A stretch of 64,000 bases of DNA from an uncultured Pelagibacteraceae bacterium (GCA_902555665.1 CACDTF010000003.1:28361-92360), one strand, 5' to 3'. Positions 40,723 to 51,170 are shown, counted from the first letter of the stretch. Notes: generated by a model not told the origin, from the sequence alone. Made by a program: numbers and translations.

Positions 40723-42130
40723 TTTCTTTATTATTATATAAAATCTGGTTTTTTAATTTATTTATATTATCAACCATCTCAGGGTCTTTTTCTTTTATCT
40801 TTTCAATAGTTTTTACTGAATGAATTATTGTTGTATGGTCTCGGTTAGAAAATTCTCTTCCAATTTCAGGTAATGATTTAGAAGTCAAAATTTTAGTTAA
40901 ATAAATTGCTGTTTGCCTAGGTCTTACTAAATATCTTGATCTTCTAGATGATAACATTTCATTCTTGCTGATTTTGAAAAACTTACAAACAATTGTCTGA
41001 ATAAGATCTATTGTAACTTTATTTTCTGCTAAATTTAATAAATCCTTTAAAACTACTTTTGTTTCAGCAAGATTTGGGGCTTTGTTATAAATTCTTGAAA
41101 ATGAAACAACTCTGTTTATTGCACCAACTAGTTCCCTTACACTTCCAGTTATTTCATTACTTATAAAATCTTGAATTTCTATAGAAACTTGTAATTGTTC
41201 GGAATACAAAGCATTCAATTCTTCAGTTTTTTTTTCAACTATTTTTTTTCTTAGCTCAAGGTCCGGTTTTTGAATATCAACAACTAATCCACCAGAAAAT
41301 CTTGATTTAATTCTTTCTTGAATCCTTGATAATTTGTTTGGTGCTCGATCAGCTGATACAATTATTTGAGATCCCTTATCAAGTAATGCATTAAATGTAT
41401 GAAAGAATTCCTCCTGCATAGCTTCTTTTCCACTTATAAACTGGATATCATCGATTAATAAAATATCTGTATTTCTAAAATATTCTTTGAACTTAACCAT
41501 GTCGTTTGATTTAATTGATTTTACAAACTGATACATAAAACGTTCGGCAGAAATAAACATTACTTTATTATTTTTTTTAAGCTCAAAACCTATTGAATTT
41601 AACAAGTGAGTTTTTCCCATTCCAACACCACCATAAATATAAAGTGGATTATAATGAGATATATTTTCTGAAACTTTTAATGAAGCTTCGTAAGCTAATT
41701 TGTTACTTGAACCTGTTATAAAATTATCAAATCTTTTATTTGGATCAATTCGGTTATACTGAAGGTAAGAATCTTTTATAAATGAAATATTTTCATTAGT
41801 ATTGTTCTCATTAATATTATTTTCCTTTAAAGTGATATCTTGAACTTTTTCAACTATTTTGAACTCGATTCTAATAATGTCTTTTTTATATACTTTAATT
41901 ATCTGTAATATTTGGTCTAAATACCTTGATGTAATCCAATCTCTAATAAATCTTGTTGGAACTGATAATAATAAGTAATTATTGAATTCCTCTACAAAAG
42001 AAATCTTTTTTAGCCAGCTCTCATAAACTTCTATGCCTAGTTTATTTTTCATTTCATTCTGTACTTGACTCCATTCAAAGCTTTTAGAAGAAAAATTATT
42101 AATATTTTTTGTATTTGTTAATTTATTCAT
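40712..42130 (-). CDS. dnaA: Chromosomal replication initiator DnaA
   Basis: LYIYGGVGMGKTHLLNSIG, LLIDDIQFISGKEAMQEEFFHTFNAL, FSNRDHTTIIHSVKTIE. Confidence 0.98.
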   Translation of the reverse strand: MNKLTNTKNINNFSSKSFEWSQVQNEMKNKLGIEVYESWLKKISFVEEFNNYLLLSVPTRFIRDWITSRYLDQILQIIKVYKKDIIRIEFKIVEKVQDITLKENNINENNTNENISFIKDSYLQYNRIDPNKRFDNFITGSSNKLAYEASLKVSENISHYNPLYIYGGVGMGKTHLLNSIGFELKKNNKVMFISAERFMYQFVKSIKSNDMVKFKEYFRNTDILLIDDIQFISGKEAMQEEFFHTFNALLDKGSQIIVSADRAPNKLSRIQERIKSRFSGGLVVDIQKPDLELRKKIVEKKTEELNALYSEQLQVSIEIQDFISNEITGSVRELVGAINRVVSFSRIYNKAPNLAETKVVLKDLLNLAENKVTIDLIQTIVCKFFKISKNEMLSSRRSRYLVRPRQTAIYLTKILTSKSLPEIGREFSNRDHTTIIHSVKTIEKIKEKDPEMVDNINKLKNQILYNNKENEI

Positions 42131-42275
42131 AAATTAAGGGGAAATCTCAGTTAGAACGATTTAAAAAAATTTGCAACAAGTTAATAAGAAAAATAAAAAA
42201 AAAATAAAATCTATGATTGTGATTTATAATTTTGAAGATTAATTTTAGTTTAGATCTAAAATTAAAATTTAAAAT

Positions 42276-42340
42276 TGAATCAAATATAGATTGAATCAAT
42301 AACTTGATTGAATTAAAAGTGAATCAAACATAGATTGAAT
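42276..42340. repeat. GATTGAAT/TGAATCAAA repeat cluster in the dnaA-rpsT intergenic region
   Basis: 21-nt direct repeat TGAATCAAA(T/C)ATAGATTGAAT at 42276..42296 and 42320..42340 plus intermediate GATTGAAT. Confidence 0.8.
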
Positions 42341-42442
42341 GACGTTAATCCAAATATTTACTAAATCTAAATATAGTAACTTAAAACAAGTCTTAAATAT
42401 ATAATGTAGATATCAGAAGTTGTTTAAAAATTTAGCTAACGT

Positions 42443-42703
42443 TTAGATTGCAGCTATTTTTTTGGTAATTCTAGAAACGTTTCTAGAAGCATTTTGTTTT
42501 TTTATTATTCCTGTTTTTGCAATTTTCATCAACTCAGAGTTTAACTTTGGTAAAAATTTTAGAGCTTCATCTTTCTTTTTACCATCAATTAAAAGGTTCA
42601 TTTTCTTAAGAGCGTTTCTAAACCTGCTCTTTCTAGCTTTATTTACCGCTGTTTGTTTAGAAATTCTTCTAATTCTCTTAATTGCTGATTTTGTGTTTGC
42701 CAT
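42443..42703 (-). CDS. rpsT: 30S ribosomal protein S20
   Basis: MANTKSAIKRIRRISKQTAVNKARKSRFRNALKK; start at 42703, not at the longer ORF start 42775. Confidence 0.97.
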   Translation of the reverse strand: MANTKSAIKRIRRISKQTAVNKARKSRFRNALKKMNLLIDGKKKDEALKFLPKLNSELMKIAKTGIIKKQNASRNVSRITKKIAAI

Positions 42704-42753
42704 CTGCGCAGGGGTATAGCTTGAGAATTTATAGTGGTCAACTAAATATTTAA

Positions 42754-43617
42754 CTATTTTTGACAGGAAACACAAAAAAAAGTTGATCTATTTGATGTTA
42801 TTTTTTTTTTTATAATACCTGTGCACTTCGTGCGCTTACAATTTGCTCCGTCTTGCTGATAAACTTTAAACTCCTTTTGAAAATTACCTTTATTACCTAA
42901 GATATCTTTAAAATCTCTTATGCTTGAACCTCCCTTATTAATTGCCTGTTTAAGTATTTTCTTAGAATTTAAAATAATATTTAAACATTCATTTTTATTA
43001 AGTCTTTTTGCCTTTTTAAATGGATTTATTTTACTAGCGAAAAGAATTTCACTTGCATAAATATTACCTATCCCAGACACAAATCTCTGGTCAAGTAAGA
43101 AACTTTTTATATCCTTATTTTTATTCTTAAAATAATTAACTAAATAATTTAAGTTAAATTTATCGCTAAAGGGTTCAGGTCCCATTAATTTAAATCTTTT
43201 TTTTAAATCTTGATGATTTTTGATTATTTCGAAAAATCCAAAACGTCTTGGATCATTATAAATTACTTTCAAGCTATCAAATACAAACTCTGCATGATTG
43301 TGTTTTTTAGGTAAAAAAGGTGAATGATAAAAACTAGTATTCGTAAATTTTAGAGGCTTTTTGTTATCAAGAATATGGATTGTTCCCGACATTCCTAAAT
43401 GAATTAAACAATAATCTTCATTTTGAAAATGGATAATCAAATATTTAGAAAATCTACTAACTTCAATTATTTTTTTATTTTCAAGAAAACTTTCAAAATC
43501 ACTTGGTATCTTAAACCTTAAATTCCTATTTCTAATTATTACTTTTTTTATGCTTTTTTTTTTGATCTTTTTATGGAGGGATTGTCTAACAATTTCTACT
43601 TCTGGTAATTCTGGCAT
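42754..43617 (-). CDS. mutM: Formamidopyrimidine-DNA glycosylase
   Basis: MPELPEVEIVRQSL, C-terminal zinc finger CKRTKCTG...STFFCVSCQK. Confidence 0.97.
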   Translation of the reverse strand: MPELPEVEIVRQSLHKKIKKKSIKKVIIRNRNLRFKIPSDFESFLENKKIIEVSRFSKYLIIHFQNEDYCLIHLGMSGTIHILDNKKPLKFTNTSFYHSPFLPKKHNHAEFVFDSLKVIYNDPRRFGFFEIIKNHQDLKKRFKLMGPEPFSDKFNLNYLVNYFKNKNKDIKSFLLDQRFVSGIGNIYASEILFASKINPFKKAKRLNKNECLNIILNSKKILKQAINKGGSSIRDFKDILGNKGNFQKEFKVYQQDGANCKRTKCTGIIKKKITSNRSTFFCVSCQK

Positions 43618-43646
43618 TTGATACTATATTCAATATATAATTTTTT

Positions 43647-44351
43647 ATGCAACAAAATCTTCAAAATAAAAAAGGACTTGTAGAAAATGTGTTTAATCAG
43701 GTCTTCAACAAATATGACTTGATGAATGACTTTATGTCTATGGGTGTACATAGATATTGGAAAAAAAGTTTAATCAATATGATAAATCCGAGAGTTAGTA
43801 GAAAATTAATAGATGTTGCATGTGGGACAGGGGATGTTGGAAAGTTATTTTTAGATAGCACAAATAAAGATGCTGAAATTACTTGTGTAGACCCTAATAA
43901 AGGAATGGTTAGTCAAGGAAAACAAAAATTATCTAATTACAAAAATGTAAAATGGGTTATTTCTCCAGCAGAAAAATTACCAATGACAGACAATTCATTT
44001 GATTATTACACTATTAGCTTTGGGCTAAGAAATACAAAAAATTTAAATAAAGCACTTTCAGAAGCCTATAGAGTTTTAAAGCCTGGCGGACGCTATCTAT
44101 GTCTGGAATTTTCTAAGATTCAAAATTCAAATCTTGATTTTGTATATAAAAATTATTCAAAACTCATTCCTATTATTGGTCAGTTTGTAGTTGGAGAAAA
44201 AGAACCTTACGAATATTTAATCAAAAGTATTGAGCAATTTATTAATCAAGATGAATTAATAGAGTTAATGGAAAAAAATAATTTTCATAAATGTTCTTAT
44301 AGAAATCTTTCTGGTGGTATTGTTTCTATTCATAGTGGTTGGAAAATTTAA
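43647..44351 (+). CDS. ubiE: Ubiquinone/menaquinone methyltransferase
   Basis: VFNQVFNKYDLMNDFMSMGVHRYWK, DVACGTGDVG, YTISFGLRNTKN. Confidence 0.97.
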   Translation: MQQNLQNKKGLVENVFNQVFNKYDLMNDFMSMGVHRYWKKSLINMINPRVSRKLIDVACGTGDVGKLFLDSTNKDAEITCVDPNKGMVSQGKQKLSNYKNVKWVISPAEKLPMTDNSFDYYTISFGLRNTKNLNKALSEAYRVLKPGGRYLCLEFSKIQNSNLDFVYKNYSKLIPIIGQFVVGEKEPYEYLIKSIEQFINQDELIELMEKNNFHKCSYRNLSGGIVSIHSGWKI

Positions 44352-45919
44352 TGATTAAAAAACTTATTACTTTATTTAAATTAGGAAGAAAAATTGCAAA
44401 ATCAGATATTTTAAAAATTGCATCAAAATTTAAAAAACCTCCTTTAGCTGTAACAATATTATTCCAAATTTTATCTATTTCATTTGAGAAAAAGGAACAA
44501 AATAATTTAATTGAGGATGATGGCGAAAGACTATCTAGGTCATTAGAATCTATGGGTACAACTTTCATCAAACTTGGGCAATTTCTTGCTACTAGACCAG
44601 ATATAATCGGAGAAGAATTATCTTTAAAGCTAGAAAAACTTCAAGATCGATTACCCCCTTTTTCAATTCATGAAGCAAAAGAAATTATTAAAGAAGATCT
44701 TGGAGTTGATGCATTTAATTCAATAATTGATTTAAGTGAACCAGTTGCCGCTGCATCAATTGCACAAGTCCATAAAGCAAAAATAAATGACAATGGAACA
44801 ATTAAAGATGTAGCAATAAAAATTTTAAGACCAAATATAAAAAAAATTTTCAATGAAGAAATAGATGCAATGATGTTATTTGCATTTATTATTGAGTCAT
44901 TTATTAAAAAAACAAAAAGATTAAAACTTGTTGAAGTTGTTTTTTTACTTAAAGAAATAACTAATCTTGAAATGGATTTAAGATTCGAGGCTGCTGCAGC
45001 TAATGAATATGCTGAAAACACTAAAAATGATGCTGGATTTAAAGTTCCTGAAATTTATTGGAATTTTACAAGCGAAAATGTAATGACTTTGGATTGGATA
45101 GACGGAATTTCAATAAGAGAAGCGGAGGAGCTAAAGAAAAGAAATTTAGATACTAATAAAATAGCTGAAGATATTATCCAACATTTTTTACGGCATGCTG
45201 TAAGAGATGGTTTTTTTCATGCAGATATGCATCAAGGAAATATTTTTGTTGATAATAGTGGCCAAATTGTACCTATAGATTTTGGGATTATGGGCAGGTT
45301 AGACAAACTTAGTAAAAGGTTTTTAGCAGAAATTTTATTTGGATTTATTCAAAGAGATTATCGTAAAGTAGCTGAGGTTCACTTAGTGGCCGGATTAGTT
45401 CCAAAAGAAGTACCAATCGATGATCTGGCTCAAGCTTTGAGATCAATTGGTGAGCCTATATTTGGTCAGGAAGTAAAAGATATTTCAGGAGGCAAATTAC
45501 TCAAACAATTGTTTGATGTAACAGAAAAGTTTAATATGCAAACTCAACCTCAATTATTAATGTTGCAAAAAACTATGGTTGTTGTTGAAGGTGTAGCAAG
45601 AAAGTTAAATCCAAACACAAATATTTGGACAACCTCAAAACCTGTACTAGAAAATTGGCTTAAAGAAACAAAAGATCCGATTAATAATTTAAATGAAACT
45701 TTAAAAAATACATCTGAAGTGATTAAACGTTTACCAGAATTTCCTGAGATTATGGATAAGGCAAATCAAGCATTAACGTTTTTAGCAAGTGGTCAAATTC
45801 CACAAAATTCAAATTCTTACACCGCTCTGAATGATAAGAAATCAGAAATGATAGCATTTAGAAATCAATCTATTATTGGTTTATTACTTCTTGTAATTTT
45901 TGGACTTATAGTATTTTAA
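44351..45919 (+). CDS. ubiB: Ubiquinone biosynthesis kinase-like protein UbiB
   Basis: GTTFIKLGQFLATRPD, PVAAASIAQVHKA, DGFFHADMHQGNIFV; start MIKKL at the TAATG overlap. Confidence 0.95.
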   Translation: MIKKLITLFKLGRKIAKSDILKIASKFKKPPLAVTILFQILSISFEKKEQNNLIEDDGERLSRSLESMGTTFIKLGQFLATRPDIIGEELSLKLEKLQDRLPPFSIHEAKEIIKEDLGVDAFNSIIDLSEPVAAASIAQVHKAKINDNGTIKDVAIKILRPNIKKIFNEEIDAMMLFAFIIESFIKKTKRLKLVEVVFLLKEITNLEMDLRFEAAAANEYAENTKNDAGFKVPEIYWNFTSENVMTLDWIDGISIREAEELKKRNLDTNKIAEDIIQHFLRHAVRDGFFHADMHQGNIFVDNSGQIVPIDFGIMGRLDKLSKRFLAEILFGFIQRDYRKVAEVHLVAGLVPKEVPIDDLAQALRSIGEPIFGQEVKDISGGKLLKQLFDVTEKFNMQTQPQLLMLQKTMVVVEGVARKLNPNTNIWTTSKPVLENWLKETKDPINNLNETLKNTSEVIKRLPEFPEIMDKANQALTFLASGQIPQNSNSYTALNDKKSEMIAFRNQSIIGLLLLVIFGLIVF

Positions 45920-45927
45920 TTCTGCAG

Positions 45928-47133
45928 ATGAAAAATTTGTTAAATAAAAAAATACTATTTATTATCTGTGGAGGAATATCTGCTTATAAAAGTCTTGAAA
46001 CAATTAGGCTTTTTAAAAAGAATGGTGCAGATATAAAGACAATTCTTACAAAAAGTGCAAAAGAGTTTGTAACTCCACTTTCAATAACATCACTTTCTCA
46101 AGGTAAAGTTTATAGTGATTTATTTAGTGTAGAAAATGAAGCTAAAATGGATCATATTTCACTTTCAAGATGGGCAGATATAATTGTAATTGCACCTGCA
46201 ACGGCAAATACAATTTCAAAACTTGCTCAAGGAACAACTGATGATTTAGCATCCACTGTTGTATTGGCTTCTGATAAAGACATTATTTTAGCACCAGCAA
46301 TGAACGTAAGAATGTGGGAGCATCCAACTACTAAAACAAATATAAAAAAATTAAAAGGGTTTGGATATAAACTAATAGGTCCAGAGGTTGGTGATATGGC
46401 ATGTGGTGAATATGGAGAAGGTAAAATGTCAGACCCATCAGTAATTGCTGAAGAAATTGATAAATATTTCTTAACTCAAAAAAATAACAAAAAATTTAAA
46501 GCATTAGTTACAGCAGGTCCAACTAATGAGTACATAGATCCAGTTCGTTTTATTACAAATAAATCAAGTGGCAAACAAGGATATGAATTAGCAAAATCGT
46601 TATCCAAAAAAGGTTTTGATACAACATTAATATCAGGTCCAACTAATCTTGAAATAACTAAAGATATTAATCTTATAAAAGTTGAAACAGCAGATGAAAT
46701 GTTAGTTGCTACTCAAGAAAATTTACCTGTTGATGTAGCAATTTTTTCTGCTGCAGTAGCTGATTTTAAAATTAATAAAAAGTATGAAAATAAAATTAAA
46801 AAACAAGAGAACTTAAACTTAAATTTAGAAAAGAATGTAGACATACTTCATTATGTGTCTAACCATAACTCCATGAGACCTAAACTTGTAATAGGATTTG
46901 CAGCAGAAACTAATCAGATCGATAAAAATGCAGAGGAAAAATTAAATAAGAAAAGTTGTGACTGGATAATTTCTAATGATGTATCAAATAAAGATATAGG
47001 ATTTAATTCTGATTATAATGAAGTAACAATTCATTATAAAAACAAAGACGTTAAAAAAGAAAAACTTTCGTACAAAAAAAAATCTGGAATTTCTGATGAA
47101 ATAGTTGATAGAATAATTGATCAATTAAATTAA
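45928..47133 (+). CDS. coaBC: Bifunctional phosphopantothenoylcysteine decarboxylase/phosphopantothenate--cysteine ligase
   Basis: ICGGISAYKSLETIRLFKK, APAMNVRMWEHP, TAGPTNEYIDPVRFITNKSSGKQG. Confidence 0.97.
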   Translation: MKNLLNKKILFIICGGISAYKSLETIRLFKKNGADIKTILTKSAKEFVTPLSITSLSQGKVYSDLFSVENEAKMDHISLSRWADIIVIAPATANTISKLAQGTTDDLASTVVLASDKDIILAPAMNVRMWEHPTTKTNIKKLKGFGYKLIGPEVGDMACGEYGEGKMSDPSVIAEEIDKYFLTQKNNKKFKALVTAGPTNEYIDPVRFITNKSSGKQGYELAKSLSKKGFDTTLISGPTNLEITKDINLIKVETADEMLVATQENLPVDVAIFSAAVADFKINKKYENKIKKQENLNLNLEKNVDILHYVSNHNSMRPKLVIGFAAETNQIDKNAEEKLNKKSCDWIISNDVSNKDIGFNSDYNEVTIHYKNKDVKKEKLSYKKKSGISDEIVDRIIDQLN

Positions 47134-47570
47134 TGGCAAAAATTCTTATCAAAAAGTTAGACCCTGCGGTTGAATTACCCACTTACAAAACAGAAGGTGC
47201 ATCAGGTATGGATTTAATGGCATTAATAAAAGAACCTATTAATCTTAAACCAAACTCATCATGCTTAGTACCAACAGGGCTTGCTGTTGCATTTTCAAGT
47301 GATTTCGAAATCCAAATAAGACCAAGATCTGGTTTAGCTGCAAAAAACAATATTAGTGTTTTAAATACACCTGGAACTATTGATAGTGATTACAGGGGAG
47401 AAATAAAAGTAATCCTTTTTAATCATGGAAAAAATGATTTTTTAATAAATAATAAAGATAGAATAGCACAAATGATTTTAACTCCTGTAATTAAAATGGA
47501 TCTTGAGGAAACTGATGATCTACCAGAAACAATTAGAGGAGAGGGTGGTTTTGGCTCTACTGGAAAATGA
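47133..47570 (+). CDS. dut: dUTP diphosphatase
   Basis: GASGMDLMA, RPRSGLAAKN, GTIDSDYRGE, RGEGGFGSTG. Confidence 0.98.
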   Translation: MAKILIKKLDPAVELPTYKTEGASGMDLMALIKEPINLKPNSSCLVPTGLAVAFSSDFEIQIRPRSGLAAKNNISVLNTPGTIDSDYRGEIKVILFNHGKNDFLINNKDRIAQMILTPVIKMDLEETDDLPETIRGEGGFGSTGK

Positions 47571-48334
47571 GCAAAAATTTAAGAAAAAAAGAAATAGATA
47601 AGTTTTCTAGACAAATAATTTTAAAAAACATAGGTCCATTAGGACAAAAAAAAATTCTAGACTCGAAGGTTTTAATAATTGGAATGGGTGGTCTAGGATG
47701 TCCTGCGGCTGATTTTTTAACCCGATCTGGCATTGGGAAACTAGGAATTGTTGATCATGACATCGTCAGCCTATCAAATATTCATAGACAAAGTTTATAT
47801 GATGAAAAAGATTTAAATCACTCAAAAGTTACAATTGCCAAAAAAAGACTAAATAGAATAAACCCAAAAACAAAAATAAATCTTTATAACTTTAAAATAG
47901 ATAGAGTAAAATTTGAAAAAATAATAAAAAATTATGACTTCATTATTGATGGTACTGACAATTTTGAAAGTAAATTTTTAATAAATGATTTAAGTTTAAA
48001 ATATAAAAAATTTCTTGTGACTGGAGCAATTAGTAAATTTGATGGTCATATTTTTACTTTTGATTTTGTAGATAAAAATACTCCTTCTTTACGAGACTTC
48101 TATCAAGAGGAAGTTATTACTGATGAAATATTAAACTGTGAATATGAAGGAATATTGGGACCAGTAGCAGGAACAATTGGAACAATGCTAGCTAATGAAG
48201 TTTTAAAAAAAATATTAAAAATTGGTCAAAATTTAAATGGATTTATTCTTATTATAGATTTATTAAATTTAAGCTTTAGAAAAGTTAAATTAAATAAAAC
48301 AAAGAAAAGTGAAAATAAAAAATCTAATAAATAA
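47567..48334 (+). CDS. ThiF/MoeB/HesA-family adenylyltransferase
   Basis: IGMGGLGCPAADFLTRSGIGKLGIVDHDIVSLSNIHRQ. Confidence 0.93.
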   Translation: MSKNLRKKEIDKFSRQIILKNIGPLGQKKILDSKVLIIGMGGLGCPAADFLTRSGIGKLGIVDHDIVSLSNIHRQSLYDEKDLNHSKVTIAKKRLNRINPKTKINLYNFKIDRVKFEKIIKNYDFIIDGTDNFESKFLINDLSLKYKKFLVTGAISKFDGHIFTFDFVDKNTPSLRDFYQEEVITDEILNCEYEGILGPVAGTIGTMLANEVLKKILKIGQNLNGFILIIDLLNLSFRKVKLNKTKKSENKKSNK

Positions 48335-48764
48335 TATTTTTATATTCTCTCTTTTAATATTCTTTATTACCTCAAGTAATGCAGGAGAAATATTCGTTTC
48401 TCTTAAAAAAAATAAGGTGAACGTACGTTATGGACCAAGTTTTGAATCTGACATCAAGTATGTTTACAAGAAAATAAATTTACCTTTAAAACAAATCGAT
48501 AAAAAAGAAAATTTTAGACGAATTATTGATTTTAAAAATAACAGCGGATGGATTCATATTTCACAATTAAAAAAAAGTAATTCAGTAATAGCCACAAAAG
48601 ACAAAGTTTTATTTAAGAAACCTACATCTTTTGCTAAACCAGTTGCTCAAATAAAAGAAGGAAGATTATTAATTTTAAAAAAATGTGAACAAAATTGGTG
48701 CAGAATTTCATCAGAGGAATTTGAAGGTTGGATTAAAACAGATAATATTTGGGGACTAAATTAA
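48309..48764 (+). CDS. SH3-domain (bacterial SH3) secreted protein
   Basis: GTG start, hydrophobic leader, VNVRYGPSFESDIKYVYKK, CEQNWCRISSEEFEGWIK. Confidence 0.85.
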   Translation: MKIKNLINNIFIFSLLIFFITSSNAGEIFVSLKKNKVNVRYGPSFESDIKYVYKKINLPLKQIDKKENFRRIIDFKNNSGWIHISQLKKSNSVIATKDKVLFKKPTSFAKPVAQIKEGRLLILKKCEQNWCRISSEEFEGWIKTDNIWGLN

Positions 48765-49354
48765 CTAAAATCAGCAGATAAAGAGGCTACATTTTCTTTA
48801 GATAATTTTGTGCTATGAGAATATTCTTTATGATCTATACCGAGCTCTATTTCTGAACTATTAGATTTAAATTTTTCTATTTGATCATCAGTAAAATTAA
48901 AATGAATAAACTGTACTGAAGAAGCTTTGCCTTCAGTAGAAGTTCTATCCACATCTTCCTCTGGAACCGCTTTAATTTTCTGACCATTTATATTCATAAA
49001 TACTGTTTCTTCTATTCCACCAACTTTTCCAAGAAACGCAGCTCTTGAAATAGGATTATCTATTTCAAACATCAGAGTTGCTGTAAGCTCTTTTCCGTTA
49101 GGTATTAAAGGATTATATGCAGAAAGCTCATCCTGAAGTTGTTCATCACCTCCTTTTTCAATGTATAGCATTTCTTGAACTTGAGCTAACATTGTTTCAT
49201 AACTTTCAAAATAAAAAGTAGCATAAGGACCCAAAGCAACTCTTCTATTTTTTTTATAATCAACAATATTTTTTCTTAGTTCACGCCTCTTGCCTGTATA
49301 AACATCCAGAGGCATGATGTCTTCTTTTTCGATTTCTCTTTTTTCTCTAGACAT
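48761..49354 (-). CDS. DUF3501-family protein
   Basis: YKKNRRVALGPYATFYFESYETMLAQVQEMLYIEKGG; next to Fe-S oxidoreductase and rubrerythrin. Confidence 0.85.
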   Translation of the reverse strand: MSREKREIEKEDIMPLDVYTGKRRELRKNIVDYKKNRRVALGPYATFYFESYETMLAQVQEMLYIEKGGDEQLQDELSAYNPLIPNGKELTATLMFEIDNPISRAAFLGKVGGIEETVFMNINGQKIKAVPEEDVDRTSTEGKASSVQFIHFNFTDDQIEKFKSNSSEIELGIDHKEYSHSTKLSKENVASLSADFS

Positions 49355-49356
49355 GA

Positions 49357-50688
49357 TTATAAATTATAACTTTTTGCCATTAATTCGATAGGGTGTAGTG
49401 CCTCATCATTAGATATATTTGTATCAACTTCTAACTGTTTTAAATGTTTACCAGCTAGAGGACAATCCGAAGCCATATACTTATTATTTTTAGTTTTAAT
49501 TTGTCTAGCTGTTGGTCTTCCAACTTTATTTGCTAAATCATGCGTTTCTTTCATTACTCCAAAAGTACCTCCATGACCTGCACATCTTTCAACAACATCA
49601 ATTTTAACGTTTGGTATTAATTTTAACATATCTCTTGCTTTGATACCCATGTTCTGTGCTCTGGCATGACAAGCATGATGCACAGTTACTCCTCCATCAA
49701 TCTCATTTAATCCTTCTACTAATCCCTCATTGTTTGCTATATCAACCACATACTCATCAATATCCATAACATTTGCAGATAATTTTTTTATTTTTTCATC
49801 GTTTGGCAATAGTAAAGGCCATTCAAATTTTAACATCAATCCACAACTCGCTGTTAGAGTTACTACTTTATAACCTTTATCAATCCATTCGATTAAATGC
49901 TCAGAAACTTTCTTTGCTTGTTCAACAACTTTTGGAAGATCTGCTTGCTCTAAAAATGGCATTCCACAACAACCAGGATAAGCCTCCTGGACCTCTACAC
50001 CATTTTTTTTCAAAACTTTTAAAGCAGCAACACCTGTATTTTTTTTATTAAAATTTACAAAACAAGTTGAATAGATTACAGCCTTTCTATCTTTTGAAGG
50101 TGTTAGATAATTTATTTTATCTCTATTTTTTTTGAAAAAATTTGAAAAAGTTTCTGAGTTATACTTTGGTAGCTGAACTCTTTTATCTATTCCAGCAATA
50201 AGTTCTAAAATTTTTCTAATTAATTTATTTTTAATATTTGATGCCCAATTGATTATTTTTGAGAACAACACACCAATTTTAGCGTTTCGGTCTATTTGAG
50301 CTAGTTGTGTTGGTACACTTGGTAATTTACCTAACTTTTTTTGAGCTGTTCTATATCGCAGCATTAAATGTGGAAAATCTAGATCAAAATCGTGGGGTGG
50401 GACATATGGGCATTTAGTCATAAAACACATATCACACAAAGTGCATGCATCAACAACGGGAGCAAATTGATTGCTAGATAAGCTTTCAACATCCTCATTT
50501 TTAGACTCATCAATCATGTCGAATAGCTTCGGAAATGAATCACAGAGATTAAAACATCTTCGACATCCATGACAAATATCAAACACTCTTCTCATTTCAG
50601 CATCTAATTTTTCAGCATTTAAAAAATCAGGATGCTCAAAATCTATAGGGTGTCTTATAGGTGCACCTAAACTTCCTTCTTTACTCAT
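49357..50688 (-). CDS. GlpC/heterodisulfide-reductase-like Fe-S oxidoreductase
   Basis: CHGCRRCFNLCDSFP, CTLCDMCFMTKCPYVPP, CCG motifs PGCCGMPF. Confidence 0.92.
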   Translation of the reverse strand: MSKEGSLGAPIRHPIDFEHPDFLNAEKLDAEMRRVFDICHGCRRCFNLCDSFPKLFDMIDESKNEDVESLSSNQFAPVVDACTLCDMCFMTKCPYVPPHDFDLDFPHLMLRYRTAQKKLGKLPSVPTQLAQIDRNAKIGVLFSKIINWASNIKNKLIRKILELIAGIDKRVQLPKYNSETFSNFFKKNRDKINYLTPSKDRKAVIYSTCFVNFNKKNTGVAALKVLKKNGVEVQEAYPGCCGMPFLEQADLPKVVEQAKKVSEHLIEWIDKGYKVVTLTASCGLMLKFEWPLLLPNDEKIKKLSANVMDIDEYVVDIANNEGLVEGLNEIDGGVTVHHACHARAQNMGIKARDMLKLIPNVKIDVVERCAGHGGTFGVMKETHDLANKVGRPTARQIKTKNNKYMASDCPLAGKHLKQLEVDTNISNDEALHPIELMAKSYNL

Positions 50689-50719
50689 ACAATTTAGTTA
50701 TTTGAAATTCGAATTGTTT

Positions 50720-50744
50720 TTAGTGGGCGACTAAGGCCCACTAA
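50720..50744 (-). other. Stable hairpin downstream of rubrerythrin
   Basis: 9-bp inverted repeat TTAGTGGGC/GCCCACTAA with 7-nt loop; no clear U-tract, so not called as a terminator. Confidence 0.6.
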
Positions 50745-50753
50745 GAAATTTAA

Positions 50754-51170
50754 TTAGCTAATAGACTCTAAAGTTTTTTGAAATTTACCAGCGTGTGATT
50801 TTTCAGCTTTAGCTAAAGTTTCAAACCAGTCAGCAATTTCTTCAAAGCCTTCTTCTCTAGCTGTTTTAGCCATACCAGGATACATATCAGTATACTCATG
50901 AGTTTCACCTTGTACTGCCGAAGCTAAGTTTGCTTTTGTTTCACCAATTGGCATACCTGTTCCTGGATCACCAACTTCTTCTAGATACTCCAAATGACCA
51001 TGTGCGTGACCGGTTTCACCTTCGGCTGTTGATCTAAAAACTGCAGCTACATCATTGTAACCTTCGATGTCTGCTTTTTGTGCGAAATAAAGATACCTTC
51101 TGTTTGCTTGACTTTCACCAGCAAACGCTTCTTTTAAATTTTCTTCTGTTTTACTTCCTTTTAAAGACAT
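50754..51170 (-). CDS. Rubrerythrin
   Basis: [40 protein letters not shown]; lacks C-terminal rubredoxin domain. Confidence 0.95.
   Translation of the reverse strand: MSLKGSKTEENLKEAFAGESQANRRYLYFAQKADIEGYNDVAAVFRSTAEGETGHAHGHLEYLEEVGDPGTGMPIGETKANLASAVQGETHEYTDMYPGMAKTAREEGFEEIADWFETLAKAEKSHAGKFQKTLESIS

Noticed and set aside
42131-42442. Calling this region oriC outright
   Set aside because: No canonical DnaA boxes found, and in alphaproteobacteria dnaA often does not mark the origin; left as a candidate finding only
42704-42775. N-terminal extension of the rpsT ORF
   Set aside because: S20 begins at MANTKSAIKR; the extension overlaps mutM
44326-45021. Antisense ORFs opposite ubiE/ubiB
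   Set aside because: Complement of conserved coding sequence
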